The notes: a model not told the origin generated them from the sequence alone. A stretch of 64,000 bases of DNA from Alphaproteobacteria bacterium 41-28 (GCA_001897795.1 MKUL01000037.1:1-64000); one strand, 5' to 3'; shown: positions 28,293 to 38,148, counted from the stretch's first letter. Translations and numbers: made by a program.

Positions 28293-29126
28293 CTACAAGG
28301 AATCTGATTGAGCTAAGGAATCGTTAGCAATAGTTGAAAGGTCATCCGGATAAACTTCGGAATAATCTATTCCCCAGGGGGTGGACAAGAATTCCTCATC
28401 GGAATCATGAGGACTACCTGCTTTATCGTCATCAGAAGATTCACTCCATTCGTCATAGTTATCTGGGAAAAATATCTCGTCAATGCTATTTAAGCGGTCT
28501 TTCCTGAGAGGTTCATTTTTTTCATAAGGATTATCAATATCAAAAATATCTTTGACATGAGTGCAGTGGTGCTGAAAAGCTCCTAAAAAGCCTTGTGTCT
28601 TTTCTGGCGTAAACGCTTCAAAAGCTAGCTCTTCATAGGTATTAGGCAGAATCTCACTTAAATCATTGGCTCCAAAAGCTGCAATGAGGCCTGGATTCGT
28701 GCTGATTTCTGGATTTACAGTGTCGTATTCATCATGTTCATGGTAAGGTTGTGCTGCTAAATAAGGACAAACGGGCTTATTTCCACATCCTAAAAGAAGT
28801 TTAATACCCTTCAAGGGACGTAGGAGAAGAACACCATATTTCTCAAAATTCTCTCGAATGTCTTCAATTGTGTATTGAATATCCAATTTTCTAATCATGT
28901 CTCTATAAGAATCAGCATACTCATCTAATTCACTGACTCCTGCGTTATAAACATTAATATCATCTTTATTTTTTTTATATTTGAACACAATAGATGTGTA
29001 TTTTTCCCAAATCTCATCACATTCAATATCTGTAAGAACAGCATGAGAAGAAGTAGAGAAAAGAAAAGTTGATAAAACAACTGCATAAAATAATTTCATA
29101 TTTAAATCACCCTTTAGCATTAACAT
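28293..29126 (-). CDS. exported hypothetical protein with acidic C-terminus
   Basis: Signal peptide MKLFYAVVLSTFLFSTSSHA; acidic tail. Confidence 0.6.
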   Translation of the reverse strand: MLMLKGDLNMKLFYAVVLSTFLFSTSSHAVLTDIECDEIWEKYTSIVFKYKKNKDDINVYNAGVSELDEYADSYRDMIRKLDIQYTIEDIRENFEKYGVLLLRPLKGIKLLLGCGNKPVCPYLAAQPYHEHDEYDTVNPEISTNPGLIAAFGANDLSEILPNTYEELAFEAFTPEKTQGFLGAFQHHCTHVKDIFDIDNPYEKNEPLRKDRLNSIDEIFFPDNYDEWSESSDDDKAGSPHDSDEEFLSTPWGIDYSEVYPDDLSTIANDSLAQSDSL

Positions 29127-29295
29127 ATTTATTATTTAGTAATTACTATTTAATATTTCAACTTTTATTTTATATTTTATTGGGCCCGCGATATGACCAA
29201 TTTCGAAATTTGACTTTTTAAAAGAAATGTCTAAAATTGATATATATTATATATACTATACTCATAAAAATGGAAATTGAGTATTAATTTAAAAA

Positions 29296-29402
29296 CTGGA
29301 TCGCCACGCCCCTGCGGAGCCTCGCGAAGACGGGTCAGGAGGAACGCCTTTGTGAGGAGCTTTGCTCCGACCCGGCTACGCCGTGGCGAGAGCAATCCAG
29401 AA
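29296..29402. repeat. family A intergenic repeat
   Basis: CTGGATCGCCACGCCCCTGCGGAGCCTCGCGAAGACGGG...CGTGGCGAGAGCAATCCAG. Confidence 0.75.
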
Positions 29403-29444
29403 AAACCTGAATTTCATTTATGAAGAGTATAGAGTTAAAGAAGT

Positions 29445-29945
29445 ATGGCCATTGTTCACCTTGCATTAATTTCGATCTGGCTTTTCCTTTTTGAAGGAAA
29501 GGCAGCCCCCCTTCCCTCTTTAAAAGTCGATAAGGTTGTTGTTCATAAATCGAAACGCACTCTCACATTAGTAAGTCAGGGGAAGGTGACAAAGTCCTAT
29601 AAGATTGCTTTAGGAGGATCTCCTGTAGGACATAAGCAACAGATGGGTGATAATAAAACACCTGAAGGGGGCTACGTCCTTGATTGGCGTAATCTAAAAA
29701 GTGCCTATTATAAATCGTTCCACATTTCCTATCCGAACCAGGAGGATCGCATCGAAGCAAGGCAAAAGGGTGTTTCACCAGGTGGAGATATCTTTCTTCA
29801 CGGACTCCCAAAGTCTTTCAGCTTTCTTGGCAAATTCCACCATCTCTATGATTGGACACTGGGGTGTATCGCTGTCAGTAATGATGAGATTGACGAGATC
29901 TTAGAACTCGTTAGAGATGGAACACCCATTGAGATTTGGCCGTGA
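29445..29945 (+). CDS. L,D-transpeptidase (YkuD family)
   Basis: VVHKSKRTLTLVSQGKVTKSYKIALGGSPVGHKQQMGDNKTPEGGY; active-site-like IFLHGLP...LGCIAVSNDEIDE. Confidence 0.88.
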   Translation: MAIVHLALISIWLFLFEGKAAPLPSLKVDKVVVHKSKRTLTLVSQGKVTKSYKIALGGSPVGHKQQMGDNKTPEGGYVLDWRNLKSAYYKSFHISYPNQEDRIEARQKGVSPGGDIFLHGLPKSFSFLGKFHHLYDWTLGCIAVSNDEIDEILELVRDGTPIEIWP

Positions 29946-30064
29946 TGTATCGCGTATGGATGAGGGCTCATAACAGTCAATAAAAAAGATGCACTCTTCA
30001 ATATTGTATTTTTATGATGAAATTCCCATGTTAATAATAGTGTTTTAATAAAAAAGTTTGCTTT

Positions 30065-30862
30065 ATGAATATTCGTCAATTTCTTTTTTACTCTTTAATA
30101 TTTGGAAACAGCATTGTTTCTTGCTCACTGCCTTCCAGAGCCATGGAAGCAGAGGAAGTATCGTTAGATCAATCTCACTTAATGAATTTACCGCGTGAAC
30201 TGCATGTCCTCGCAGCTCTTTACTTTTCCCCTCGGGAATTAGCAAACCTGGCTTTAGTTAGTTCTTACTGGAAGACAATTTCTGAAACAGACTCTCTATG
30301 GTGGTCTATAGGGAAAAGACTTGCTGAAGAAAACGATTTCGAATTTTTAGAAGATTCCATCTTAGGAACAAACGTAAAAACTCGCCTTAAGAAGGACATT
30401 GATAATTTAACAGTTTTTCAAATTACAAATGCAACACTCTCTGCTCTCGACTCCATGATAGGAATCAATGTTTTCCATACTTCTAGCGTTGAATCAATGC
30501 AAAGTTTTCTAAAATGTGGCAGATCATTTTTCTTCATATCACCCGATATACGAAAATCTTTGTCGTGTTTTAAAAGAAAAATTGAGTCTGGAGAAAGTTG
30601 TACGATCAGAGAGGACCACATTCGAAAGCACATAAACCAAGGATCAAACCTAAAGGAAAGATCTATAGTCTTTAGTGTCAATTTAACCATCGTTAAATTC
30701 GAACAATATCACGAGCTCATTTATTTTCAAAAAAGTTTAGCTAAAGCCGTTGAGTTTCCTAAAGAAAAAAAGGGGCCCCACACCGTTGTCAGATATAGAA
30801 TTACACAGCCTTCGGGGAGGCCTTGTGTCTTAGAACTAGAAAAAGAGTTCTGTGATTCCTGA
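30065..30862 (+). CDS. exported F-box domain protein
   Basis: N-terminal signal; MNLPRELHVLAALYFSPRELANLALVSSYWKTISETDSLWWSIGKRL matches the F-box pattern. Confidence 0.8.
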   Translation: MNIRQFLFYSLIFGNSIVSCSLPSRAMEAEEVSLDQSHLMNLPRELHVLAALYFSPRELANLALVSSYWKTISETDSLWWSIGKRLAEENDFEFLEDSILGTNVKTRLKKDIDNLTVFQITNATLSALDSMIGINVFHTSSVESMQSFLKCGRSFFFISPDIRKSLSCFKRKIESGESCTIREDHIRKHINQGSNLKERSIVFSVNLTIVKFEQYHELIYFQKSLAKAVEFPKEKKGPHTVVRYRITQPSGRPCVLELEKEFCDS

Positions 30863-30952
30863 TGACCCAATAACATAGCATCATCTCAAAAACTAAAAAA
30901 CCTCTCCCCTCTTGACAACAGCTCAAAACCAAGCTGTCCTCTTTAGAGAATA

Positions 30953-31168
30953 TGTAACGACACACCCATTTGTGTCATCCCTCGCCTTCGCAAGGGCAGG
31001 CTCTTGGCAAGAAATGCTTTGTTTTCTCATGGAAAATATTAGCATTTCTTGGTCGAGGATCTCTTTGGCAGTAGGATCCTCGGGTCAAGAAACACTAAGC
31101 CCTCGCTCTCGCAAGGGCAAGCGCTTCTAGCCCAAGGATGACACGTGTTGGGAATGGGGTGAACAGTT
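30953..31168. repeat. family B palindromic repeat
   Basis: GTAACGACACACCCATTTGTGTCATCC...GGATGACACGTGTTGGGAATGGGGTGAACAGTTAC with internal GGTCGAGGATC/GATCCTCGGGTC arms. Confidence 0.8.
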
Positions 31169-31190
31169 ACTAAAAATATTAGGAGATCAT

Positions 31191-32018
31191 ATGTTTAAGG
31201 ATCGCTCTCATCTCGAGGCCTTGATTGAAAAAGCGTGGGTGGAGCGCGATGCCCTTTCTCCCACAAGTACGGGAGAAGTTCCAGAGGCAGTCCGAGAGAT
31301 CCTCTTTGAGCTGGACCGGGGAGAAATAAGAGTTGCTGAAAAAATCGAAGAAAAATGGGTCACACACGGTTGGGTTAAAAAGGCGATCCTTCTTTCCTTT
31401 CGACTGAATGATTCTTTTATCATGAACCATCACTATTCTCCTGCCTATGACAAGATCCCTTTAAAGTTTGAAGAATGGAAGGCAGAGCAATTTCAGGAAG
31501 CCAATTTTCGCGTTGTTCCTGGAGCCATTGTCCGTCACTCAGCTTATATCGCCCCTGGTGCAGTGATTATGCCTTCCTTCATCAACGTAGGGGCCTACAT
31601 TGACAGTGGGAGCATGATTGATTCAGGAGTCAGGGTGGGATCCTGTGCTCAAATTGGAAAGAATTGCCACCTCTCTGACAACGTTGGCATTGGTGGAGTT
31701 CTTGAACCCCCCCAAGCCAATCCGGTGATTCTTGAAGATCATTGTTTTATAGGAGCCTGCTGCGAAATTTTAGAAGGAGTTTTCATCGGGGAAGGAAGCG
31801 TCCTTGGAGCGGGCGTTATCCTTACAGCCTCCACCAAAATTGTTTCACGTGAAACAGGCGCCATCACTTATGGCCAAATCCCTCCCTATTCTGTGGTAGT
31901 CCCTGGCGTTCTTCCTGATCCCGATCCAACAAAGCCAGCCCTTCAGTGCACAGTCATCATCAAACAAGTCGATGAAAAGACCCGTTCTAAAACATCAATT
32001 AACGAGTTATTGCGATGA
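31191..32018 (+). CDS. dapD: 2,3,4,5-tetrahydropyridine-2,6-dicarboxylate N-succinyltransferase
   Basis: Hexapeptide repeats; VMPSFINVGAYIDSGSMIDSGVRVGSCAQIGKNCHLSDNVGIGGVLEP. Confidence 0.96.
   Translation: MFKDRSHLEALIEKAWVERDALSPTSTGEVPEAVREILFELDRGEIRVAEKIEEKWVTHGWVKKAILLSFRLNDSFIMNHHYSPAYDKIPLKFEEWKAEQFQEANFRVVPGAIVRHSAYIAPGAVIMPSFINVGAYIDSGSMIDSGVRVGSCAQIGKNCHLSDNVGIGGVLEPPQANPVILEDHCFIGACCEILEGVFIGEGSVLGAGVILTASTKIVSRETGAITYGQIPPYSVVVPGVLPDPDPTKPALQCTVIIKQVDEKTRSKTSINELLR
31841..31856. promoter_or_regulatory. parS site inside dapD
   Basis: Exact TGTTTCACGTGAAACA; encodes VSRET in TKIVSRETGAITYG. Confidence 0.88.
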
Positions 32019-33145
32019 ACATAGACCCCATCCTTTTAAGCCAAAAACTGATTCGTTGCCCCAGTATCACTCCCAAAAACGAAGGAGCTCTTGAAATTTT
32101 AGAAGAGTACCTCACATCTCTTGGATTTACCTGTGAACGTTTAGATTTTAAAGGCATTGTGAATCTCTATGCTCATAAAGGTTCCGGCCATCCCCACCTC
32201 AGCTTTGCAGGTCACACAGATGTGGTCCCTTTAGGGGATGCTAGTCTCTGGACCCATGACCCATTCCAAGGAGACATCAAAGACGACCAGTTGTGGGGCC
32301 GTGGTACGGCGGATATGAAATGTGCGATTGCGTGTTTCATAAGTGCCCTTTCACGCTTCTTGGAGCGAGATACTTTCCCTGGCACGCTTAGCCTTTTGAT
32401 AACAGGTGATGAAGAGGCAGATGCTTTTTATGGAACGAAACATGTCCTTCCCATTCTAGCCCAACGGGGGGATATTCCGGATCTTTGTTTAATTGGGGAA
32501 CCTTCATCTCTTCATAAAGTTGGGGATACCTTAAAAATAGGACGGCGGGGGAGCATTACGGGAGAGCTTACGTGTTATGGCAAACAAGGACACATTGCCT
32601 ACCCTCAATTCACAGATAATCCCATCCCTCGAATGTTGAATTGCCTAAAAGCCCTTTATGACCATCAATTCGATACGGGAACAGAGGTGTTTGAAGCAAC
32701 TCGTTTTGAGGTCACGTCTATTGATGCGGGGAATCTCGCAACAAATATCATCCCCTCTAAAATTGAGGCAAAGTTTGGGATTCGTATCAATACGTTGCAA
32801 ACGGAAGACAGCATACGCCAAGCTGTTTCTTCAATCTGTGCTAAACATGCAGGCAAACATGATTTAACCCTTACCGCTCATGGAAATGCCTATTTAACAA
32901 CTGACCAAGATAAAATTTCATTGATTCAAAAGGCTGTACAAAATGTTACGGGTCATCTCCCCGATATCAACGTGACAGGTGCAACGACCGATGGGCGATT
33001 TATCAGCGCCTATTGCCCCGTGATAGAATGCGGCATGCGGGAAGCCACGATGCATCAAATTGATGAACATGTGGCCATTGAGGATATTGAACTTCTGACG
33101 AAGATTTATCATTCCATTCTTACGACCTTTTTTTCAGGGAAGTAG
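32015..33145 (+). CDS. dapE: succinyl-diaminopimelate desuccinylase
   Basis: LSFAGHTDVVPLGD, WGRGTADMKCAIA, TGDEEADA; overlaps dapD by 4 nt. Confidence 0.96.
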   Translation: MNIDPILLSQKLIRCPSITPKNEGALEILEEYLTSLGFTCERLDFKGIVNLYAHKGSGHPHLSFAGHTDVVPLGDASLWTHDPFQGDIKDDQLWGRGTADMKCAIACFISALSRFLERDTFPGTLSLLITGDEEADAFYGTKHVLPILAQRGDIPDLCLIGEPSSLHKVGDTLKIGRRGSITGELTCYGKQGHIAYPQFTDNPIPRMLNCLKALYDHQFDTGTEVFEATRFEVTSIDAGNLATNIIPSKIEAKFGIRINTLQTEDSIRQAVSSICAKHAGKHDLTLTAHGNAYLTTDQDKISLIQKAVQNVTGHLPDINVTGATTDGRFISAYCPVIECGMREATMHQIDEHVAIEDIELLTKIYHSILTTFFSGK

Positions 33146-33261
33146 GGCCTTTCACTCCTTTTTCGACACATTCACACCTTATTAACTTTTTTAAGGTAAG
33201 CTTGGACATTATAAATATCTCTATGGATTTATCTTCCTAAGAACGGAATAAGGAGAATCGC

Positions 33262-33672
33262 ATGAATGCCTTCAAAATATCTTTACTGAGTTTAGGAATC
33301 GTTTCTTTTTCACAAGTCGCTATTGCAGAAAAAGTGAAAATTCCTTGTCCCATACAGACTCAATTCAGCTGGGCAATACAGATGCCCCTCAAGATCTGGG
33401 CTGGAACTTATAAACTCCCGAATGTAACTCCCTGGAGCCAATTACTGGTTGACACACCAGCTAGTAGAGCACTACCAACTCTTACTCCGATGCTAGCAAA
33501 AACCTCGGGGGATGGTCCTCAAAAATCATTATTTTGTTTATATAGTGGTATAAAGGACGAAAAACCATCTACAGGTATAACTGAAGGGCAATTGGAAGAA
33601 TTACATGGATATACCAAGTGCGAAGCCTATAATGATGAAGAACATGGATTTACCTGCCAAAAACCCGAATAA
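33262..33672 (+). CDS. small exported Cys-containing protein
   Basis: Signal peptide MNAFKISLLSLGIVSFSQVAIAE; KIPCPIQ...LFCLYSG...KCEAYN...FTCQKPE. Confidence 0.65.
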   Translation: MNAFKISLLSLGIVSFSQVAIAEKVKIPCPIQTQFSWAIQMPLKIWAGTYKLPNVTPWSQLLVDTPASRALPTLTPMLAKTSGDGPQKSLFCLYSGIKDEKPSTGITEGQLEELHGYTKCEAYNDEEHGFTCQKPE

Positions 33673-33705
33673 AAATAATAAAACAGGTCTTATCTAAAAT
33701 TCAGG

Positions 33706-35189
33706 CTAGTTAGCAAGAAGCTCTTCAAGAGCATCACCGCCTCGCATCACACCTCTTCCATAAATATGTTGTTCATGAGGTTTCGGAGCCGCACCATCAA
33801 ATAAAGACTCTACAACCTCGGCTCCAGCCCATATCTTACTACTCAGAAGATTTGCACATGTCGCAGCGGTGTAAGGAGCACTCACAGAGGTTCCATCCCA
33901 ATTACCACGAAAAATAGAGCAGTAATTTATACCTTTGGTGGCAATGTAATTTTGTCTAGCTTTTCCTACGCCTGCCCAGGTTGAATAATGGGCTATAGTA
34001 TCAGAATTTAGATTTAATGCTCCTGAAACGATTGTATGTTTAAGTAAGTTTTCACTTGCATTCTCAAAAAAATCTGCAATAAGATTTAAGTTTAAATTAT
34101 TTAAAGTTTGTACATTAATCCAATCACGTGTTGGATTTGTGGGAATAGGGAGATTATCTGCATTACAAGCAGAAAAAGTAATTATTTTTCCTTTAATTGC
34201 ACATTTCTCAAGTGCTCTTAACACGCGCGGGTTTAATTGAGTCTCATCATCCACCTTTGTTTCAAGTATACGACTCATGTTTATAACGTTAACATCCTCT
34301 CTTTTGCTCAACTTTTTAAGAGCCTTTGCAAAAGACCCATCACGAGAGTCTAAGGATGTGACAACTGGTAAGATTTTAGCTAGCGGTGAGGCTTCCGCAA
34401 TAAGCGACGCGACGCTATCTCCATGATAAAATCTGAATCCCTCTTGTCTTCCCATACCTATCTCAAATTTAACGTGAAGTGGAGTTGTGTACGGATTACA
34501 AAACTCTAGTGGCGGTAGAACCTGGTCTACGTGTTCAGAATACCAATCAAAGGCGGTAGGTCTTATATTTATATTGTGGATATTTTGTCGATACTGGGGA
34601 GCAACCGTATGGTAAAAACCTGTTTCTAAGACAGCCACAGTTACGCCCTGGCCGTAGAAACCTCTTGAGAAGAGATCAGTTAATCCCATATCTCGATAAG
34701 CCTGTAGATTTGGATTTCGAGCAATCCTTAAGTTCAGTCTGTCTTCCTCACTTTGTGCAGGAGGGTTTGCCCCTGGTGCGGGTTGTGGTGGCGCAGGAGG
34801 AACTCTCCTACTATTGGCTGTGGAGGAGCAAGAGGCGCTGCAACTGGCTGTGGTGGCGCAGGAGGGACTACCACTGCTACTGGCTGTGGTAATAATTTTC
34901 TTGATTGCCTTTTTCCTTTCCTTCCTACTGAACGTGAAGCAACTCTTCTCGAATTCTTCCGAATTCGTGGAGAAGGACGTTTCACTTTCTTTATCGCCCG
35001 TGTACGAAGATTTTTTCTTGAAGATACCCTAGAGGCTTTGGCAGTTCTTTTCTTAGCAGGTCGTATCTTCTTTGCTCTGGAAACGTTTCTTGCAACTTTT
35101 GCATCAGCGGGAAAGCTTAGAAGGCACGAACCTAAAGGAATGGATAAAAAATAAATAATTGCAAAACACTTCTTAAACAACGTTAACAT
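33706..35189 (-). pseudogene. exported subtilisin-like (S8) protease, split by a frameshift
   Basis: ORF 34734-35189 (signal peptide, KR-rich, Pro-rich) and ORF 33706-34689 (GQGVTVAVLETGF, HGDSVASLI, GTSVSAPYTAA); the reading PPAPPQPAPGANPPAQSEEDRLNLRIARNPNLQAYRDMGLTD stays open upstream of Met34689 in the second frame. Confidence 0.75.
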
Positions 35190-35418
35190 ATCAACACCAC
35201 AATAAAAGTTACGATAAAATTACACTGTAGGATGTAGGTAATATCAAGCTCAATTACAACATTTATCTTTTCCCAACCTCCTTAAGTATCTGGAAAGCTG
35301 TGAAAGTTCGTAACCACTCACCTCATCCCCACGTGAGTGGGCGAGTATTTACAAAGGTTCAGTTGCCAGAATCCTCTTCTTCTGGTAAGGAAGTGCAATA
35401 GATGAAAAGGAGTTTGCC

Positions 35419-36273
35419 ATGAGTTGGTTTACCACTTTCGTGCGCCCAAAAATTAATGCCCTAATTCGGAAAAAAGAAATTCCTGATAACCTTTGGCACC
35501 AATGCACCCAGTGCGAACAAATGGTGTTCCATAAGGATTTGGTGTCTTACCAATATGTTTGTCGCCATTGTAACCATCATATGCGCATCCCTGTCAAAAT
35601 GCGGCTGGAAACTCTTTTTGATCAAGGAAATTACGAAAAAATATCCGTCCCCTCCGTCCCCCTTGATCCTTTGAAATTTAAGGATTCGAAAAAATACCCC
35701 GATCGTCTGAAAGCGGCTCGTGTCGATACAAGCGAGGAAGATGCGATCATTGTGGCAGAGGGAACGATTGGAGGCTATCCCGTTGTGATTGCTGCCTTTG
35801 ACTTTTCTTTTATTGGGGGTTCTATGGGAATGGCCGTGGGAGAAGGACTTGTGAGGGGGGCCGAACGGGCCACGGAACTTAAGGCCGCTTATATTACAAT
35901 CCCTTCCTCAGGAGGAGCACGGATGCAAGAAGGCATCCTGTCTCTCATGCAAATGCCTCGCTCGATCATTGCTGTAGAGCACGTTAAAGAAGCTGGCTTG
36001 CCTTATATTCCTATTCTTACCAACCCAACAACGGGAGGAGTGGCGGCGTCTTTTGCTATGCTAGGAGATATTGCAATCGCAGAGCCTGGGGCCATCATTG
36101 GGTTTACAGGTGCTCGGGTCCTTCAAGAAACCATCCGCCACGCTCTTCCTCCTGGCTTTCAAAGCGCCGAATTCCAGTTCGAGCATGGGATGGTGGACAT
36201 GGTCACCCCACGACCAGAGATCCGAAAAAAGTTGATCGATATTTTAGGCGTTTTGATGGGGAAGAGAGGCTAA
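35419..36273 (+). CDS. accD: acetyl-CoA carboxylase carboxyltransferase subunit beta
   Basis: WHQCTQCEQMVFHKDLVSYQYVCRHCNHHMRI zinc finger; PSSGGARMQEGILSLMQM. Confidence 0.96.
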   Translation: MSWFTTFVRPKINALIRKKEIPDNLWHQCTQCEQMVFHKDLVSYQYVCRHCNHHMRIPVKMRLETLFDQGNYEKISVPSVPLDPLKFKDSKKYPDRLKAARVDTSEEDAIIVAEGTIGGYPVVIAAFDFSFIGGSMGMAVGEGLVRGAERATELKAAYITIPSSGGARMQEGILSLMQMPRSIIAVEHVKEAGLPYIPILTNPTTGGVAASFAMLGDIAIAEPGAIIGFTGARVLQETIRHALPPGFQSAEFQFEHGMVDMVTPRPEIRKKLIDILGVLMGKRG

Positions 36274-36274
36274 G

Positions 36275-36476
36275 CCCCTCGCAATGATGGTTGGTGGAAT
36301 TGTGATTGCGGGTCTCCTTTCTCTAAACCGTCATTGCGAGGCTCTGAAAGAGCCGAAGCAATCTTGGAAAAATACCTATTGTAGTATTTAGATTGCTTCG
36401 TCGCTTCGCTCCTCGCAACGATCACCCCCAACCGTCTTTGCGAACCCTGCGAAAGCAGGGTGAAGCAATCCAGGCA
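36275..36476. repeat. family A repeats (two or more units) between accD and the accessory gene
   Basis: GTCATTGCGAGGCTCTGAAAGAGCCGAAGCAATC; GATTGCTTCGTCGCTTCGCTCCTCGCAACGATC; GCGAACCCTGCGAAAGCAGGGTGAAGCAATCC. Confidence 0.8.
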
Positions 36477-36686
36477 TTTTGAAGTTCATTGAAAACTATC
36501 TATTAGAACAATTTACTGAATTGGTATAATTTCAAACTATAAATACTTCTTTTTATTTTTCAATAACTTATCAAAAAAGATGAGTCGTAAGATCTTTATT
36601 TAAGTAAAAATTCATAATTCTGCAATAAACTTAAAGAGATTCTGCGACAGAATACTTTTTATAAAACAAATTTTCAGGGGGAAAAA

Positions 36687-37025
36687 ATGATAGGACGCAT
36701 AATTTTAATAAGTTTAGTAGCTTTACTTTGCATTTCGCAAAAGACTTTTGCAGGGAAAAAAATTGTATCATCATGTCCCACCGCTCCCATATTTGCGGAT
36801 AATGGTTTAGGAAAAGGACAACTTTTTAAACTAGTTGGTTCATTTACAAAAGCTAGACTCACCAAAGATAAGCTGGATCGATGGGTACTACAGTGTTTTT
36901 ATGGAGGGTCGACTGTTTTTGGGATTGCTTTCTCTCAATCTCTGGATAACTGCGGATTTAATGAAGGAACTGCTAAGGAATGCACGGGGACTGAAGCGTC
37001 ACAGTGTTTAGTTCAGTGTCCGTAA
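36687..37025 (+). CDS. small exported Cys-rich protein
   Basis: Signal peptide MIGRIILISLVALLCISQKTFAG; VSSCPTAP...LQCFYGGSTVFGIAFSQSLDNCGFN...CTGTEASQCLVQCP. Confidence 0.7.
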   Translation: MIGRIILISLVALLCISQKTFAGKKIVSSCPTAPIFADNGLGKGQLFKLVGSFTKARLTKDKLDRWVLQCFYGGSTVFGIAFSQSLDNCGFNEGTAKECTGTEASQCLVQCP

Positions 37026-37054
37026 CCCCTATCGAGAGATAGGTAACAATTACG

Positions 37055-37249
37055 GACCCAGGAACCATCATTGGGTTTACGGGTGCTCGGGTCCTTCAAG
37101 AAACTATCCGTCATGCCCTTCCTCCTGGGTTTCAAAGTGCTGAATTCCAGTTCGAACATGGAGTGGTGGATATGGTTACCCCCCAATCGGAAATCCGAAA
37201 AAAATTGATTGATATTTTGGGCGTTCTGATGGGGAAGAGAGGGGCCTAG
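37055..37249 (+). pseudogene. second, truncated copy of the accD 3' end
   Basis: Encodes DPGTIIGFTGARVLQETIRHALPPGFQSAEFQFEHGVVDMVTPQSEIRKKLIDILGVLMGKRGA*, 58 of 63 aa identical to the accD C-terminus. Confidence 0.92.
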
Positions 37250-37459
37250 TACAGTGACCGTATTAATTTTGCCTAATTTCCAGTTATACCTGTTCACTTA
37301 AACCCCTCACCCGCCCTTCGGGCGACCTCTCCCACAAGGGGAGAGGTGATTTAAGTGCTTTCTGCATTACCTCTCCCCTTGTGGGAGAGGTCGCCACGCG
37401 CGAAGCAAGTGGCGGGTGAGGGGCTTCAGATAGACCAAACTAAACAGTCACTGTACTAG
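37246..37459. mobile_element. MITE-like palindromic element (about 214 bp)
   Basis: 13-bp perfect terminal inverted repeats CTAGTACAGTGAC (37246-37258) / GTCACTGTACTAG (37447-37459); internal inverted repeat CCCCTCACCCGCC...ACCTCTCCC(C)..GGGAGAGGT...GGCGGGTGAGGGG; no transposase. Confidence 0.8.
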
Positions 37460-38097
37460 TCCTCTCCTCTCAAAGAGTTCACAAAATGGGCGAGGCCCAC
37501 TTGGCGGCGCCGTTTTAACCTTTCTGCTTGAAGGATGGACCTGACCTCCTGAATGCTTTCCGGAAGCGTATGGTTGATAATGATGTAATCATATTCGGCC
37601 CAATGGCTGATTTCAGCCGCAGATTTACTCATGCGCATGTGGATTACCTCTTCTGAGTCTTCTCCACGATAACGTAAACGCGTCTCGAGGGTTTCCATGG
37701 TCGGAGGAAGAAGAAAAACGCTTACCAAATCATTCATTGAAATTTGTTTGAGTTGCTGGGTTCCTTGCCAATCAATATCAAATAAAACGTCTTTTCCTGC
37801 AGCAAGAAGGTTTTGAATGGAGGCGATAGGTGTTCCATAATGATACCCATACACATGAGCATGCTCCAAAAACTGTTTCTTTTGCACCATTTGAGAGAAG
37901 GTTGATTCATCCACAAAATAGTAATCTTTTCCTTCTTTCTCTGAGTCACGTTTGGGGCGAGTGGTAACTGAGATCGAAAGTTCGAGTTCGGTCTCAAGGT
38001 CTAAAACGTGTCTGGTAATCGTCGTTTTTCCAACACCGGAAGGCGAAGAAAGAACGAGCATAAAACCACGTCTTGCAATGGGGGTATCCTTTGTCAT
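37456..38097 (-). CDS. gmk: guanylate kinase
   Basis: MLVLSSPSGVGKTTITRHVL, SVTTRPKRDSEKEGKDYYFV. Confidence 0.96.
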   Translation of the reverse strand: MTKDTPIARRGFMLVLSSPSGVGKTTITRHVLDLETELELSISVTTRPKRDSEKEGKDYYFVDESTFSQMVQKKQFLEHAHVYGYHYGTPIASIQNLLAAGKDVLFDIDWQGTQQLKQISMNDLVSVFLLPPTMETLETRLRYRGEDSEEVIHMRMSKSAAEISHWAEYDYIIINHTLPESIQEVRSILQAERLKRRRQVGLAHFVNSLRGED

Positions 38098-38148
38098 CTT
38101 TTTTCTTTACCTGAAAAATCCTCTCTGTGGTATCTTATCATAGGAGAT

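Noticed and set aside
36275-36476. Possible CRISPR array from repeated GAAGCAATC/GATTGCTTCG units
   Set aside because: Units are inverted, irregularly spaced and recur at many intergenic loci; no cas genes. Fits dispersed palindromic repeats
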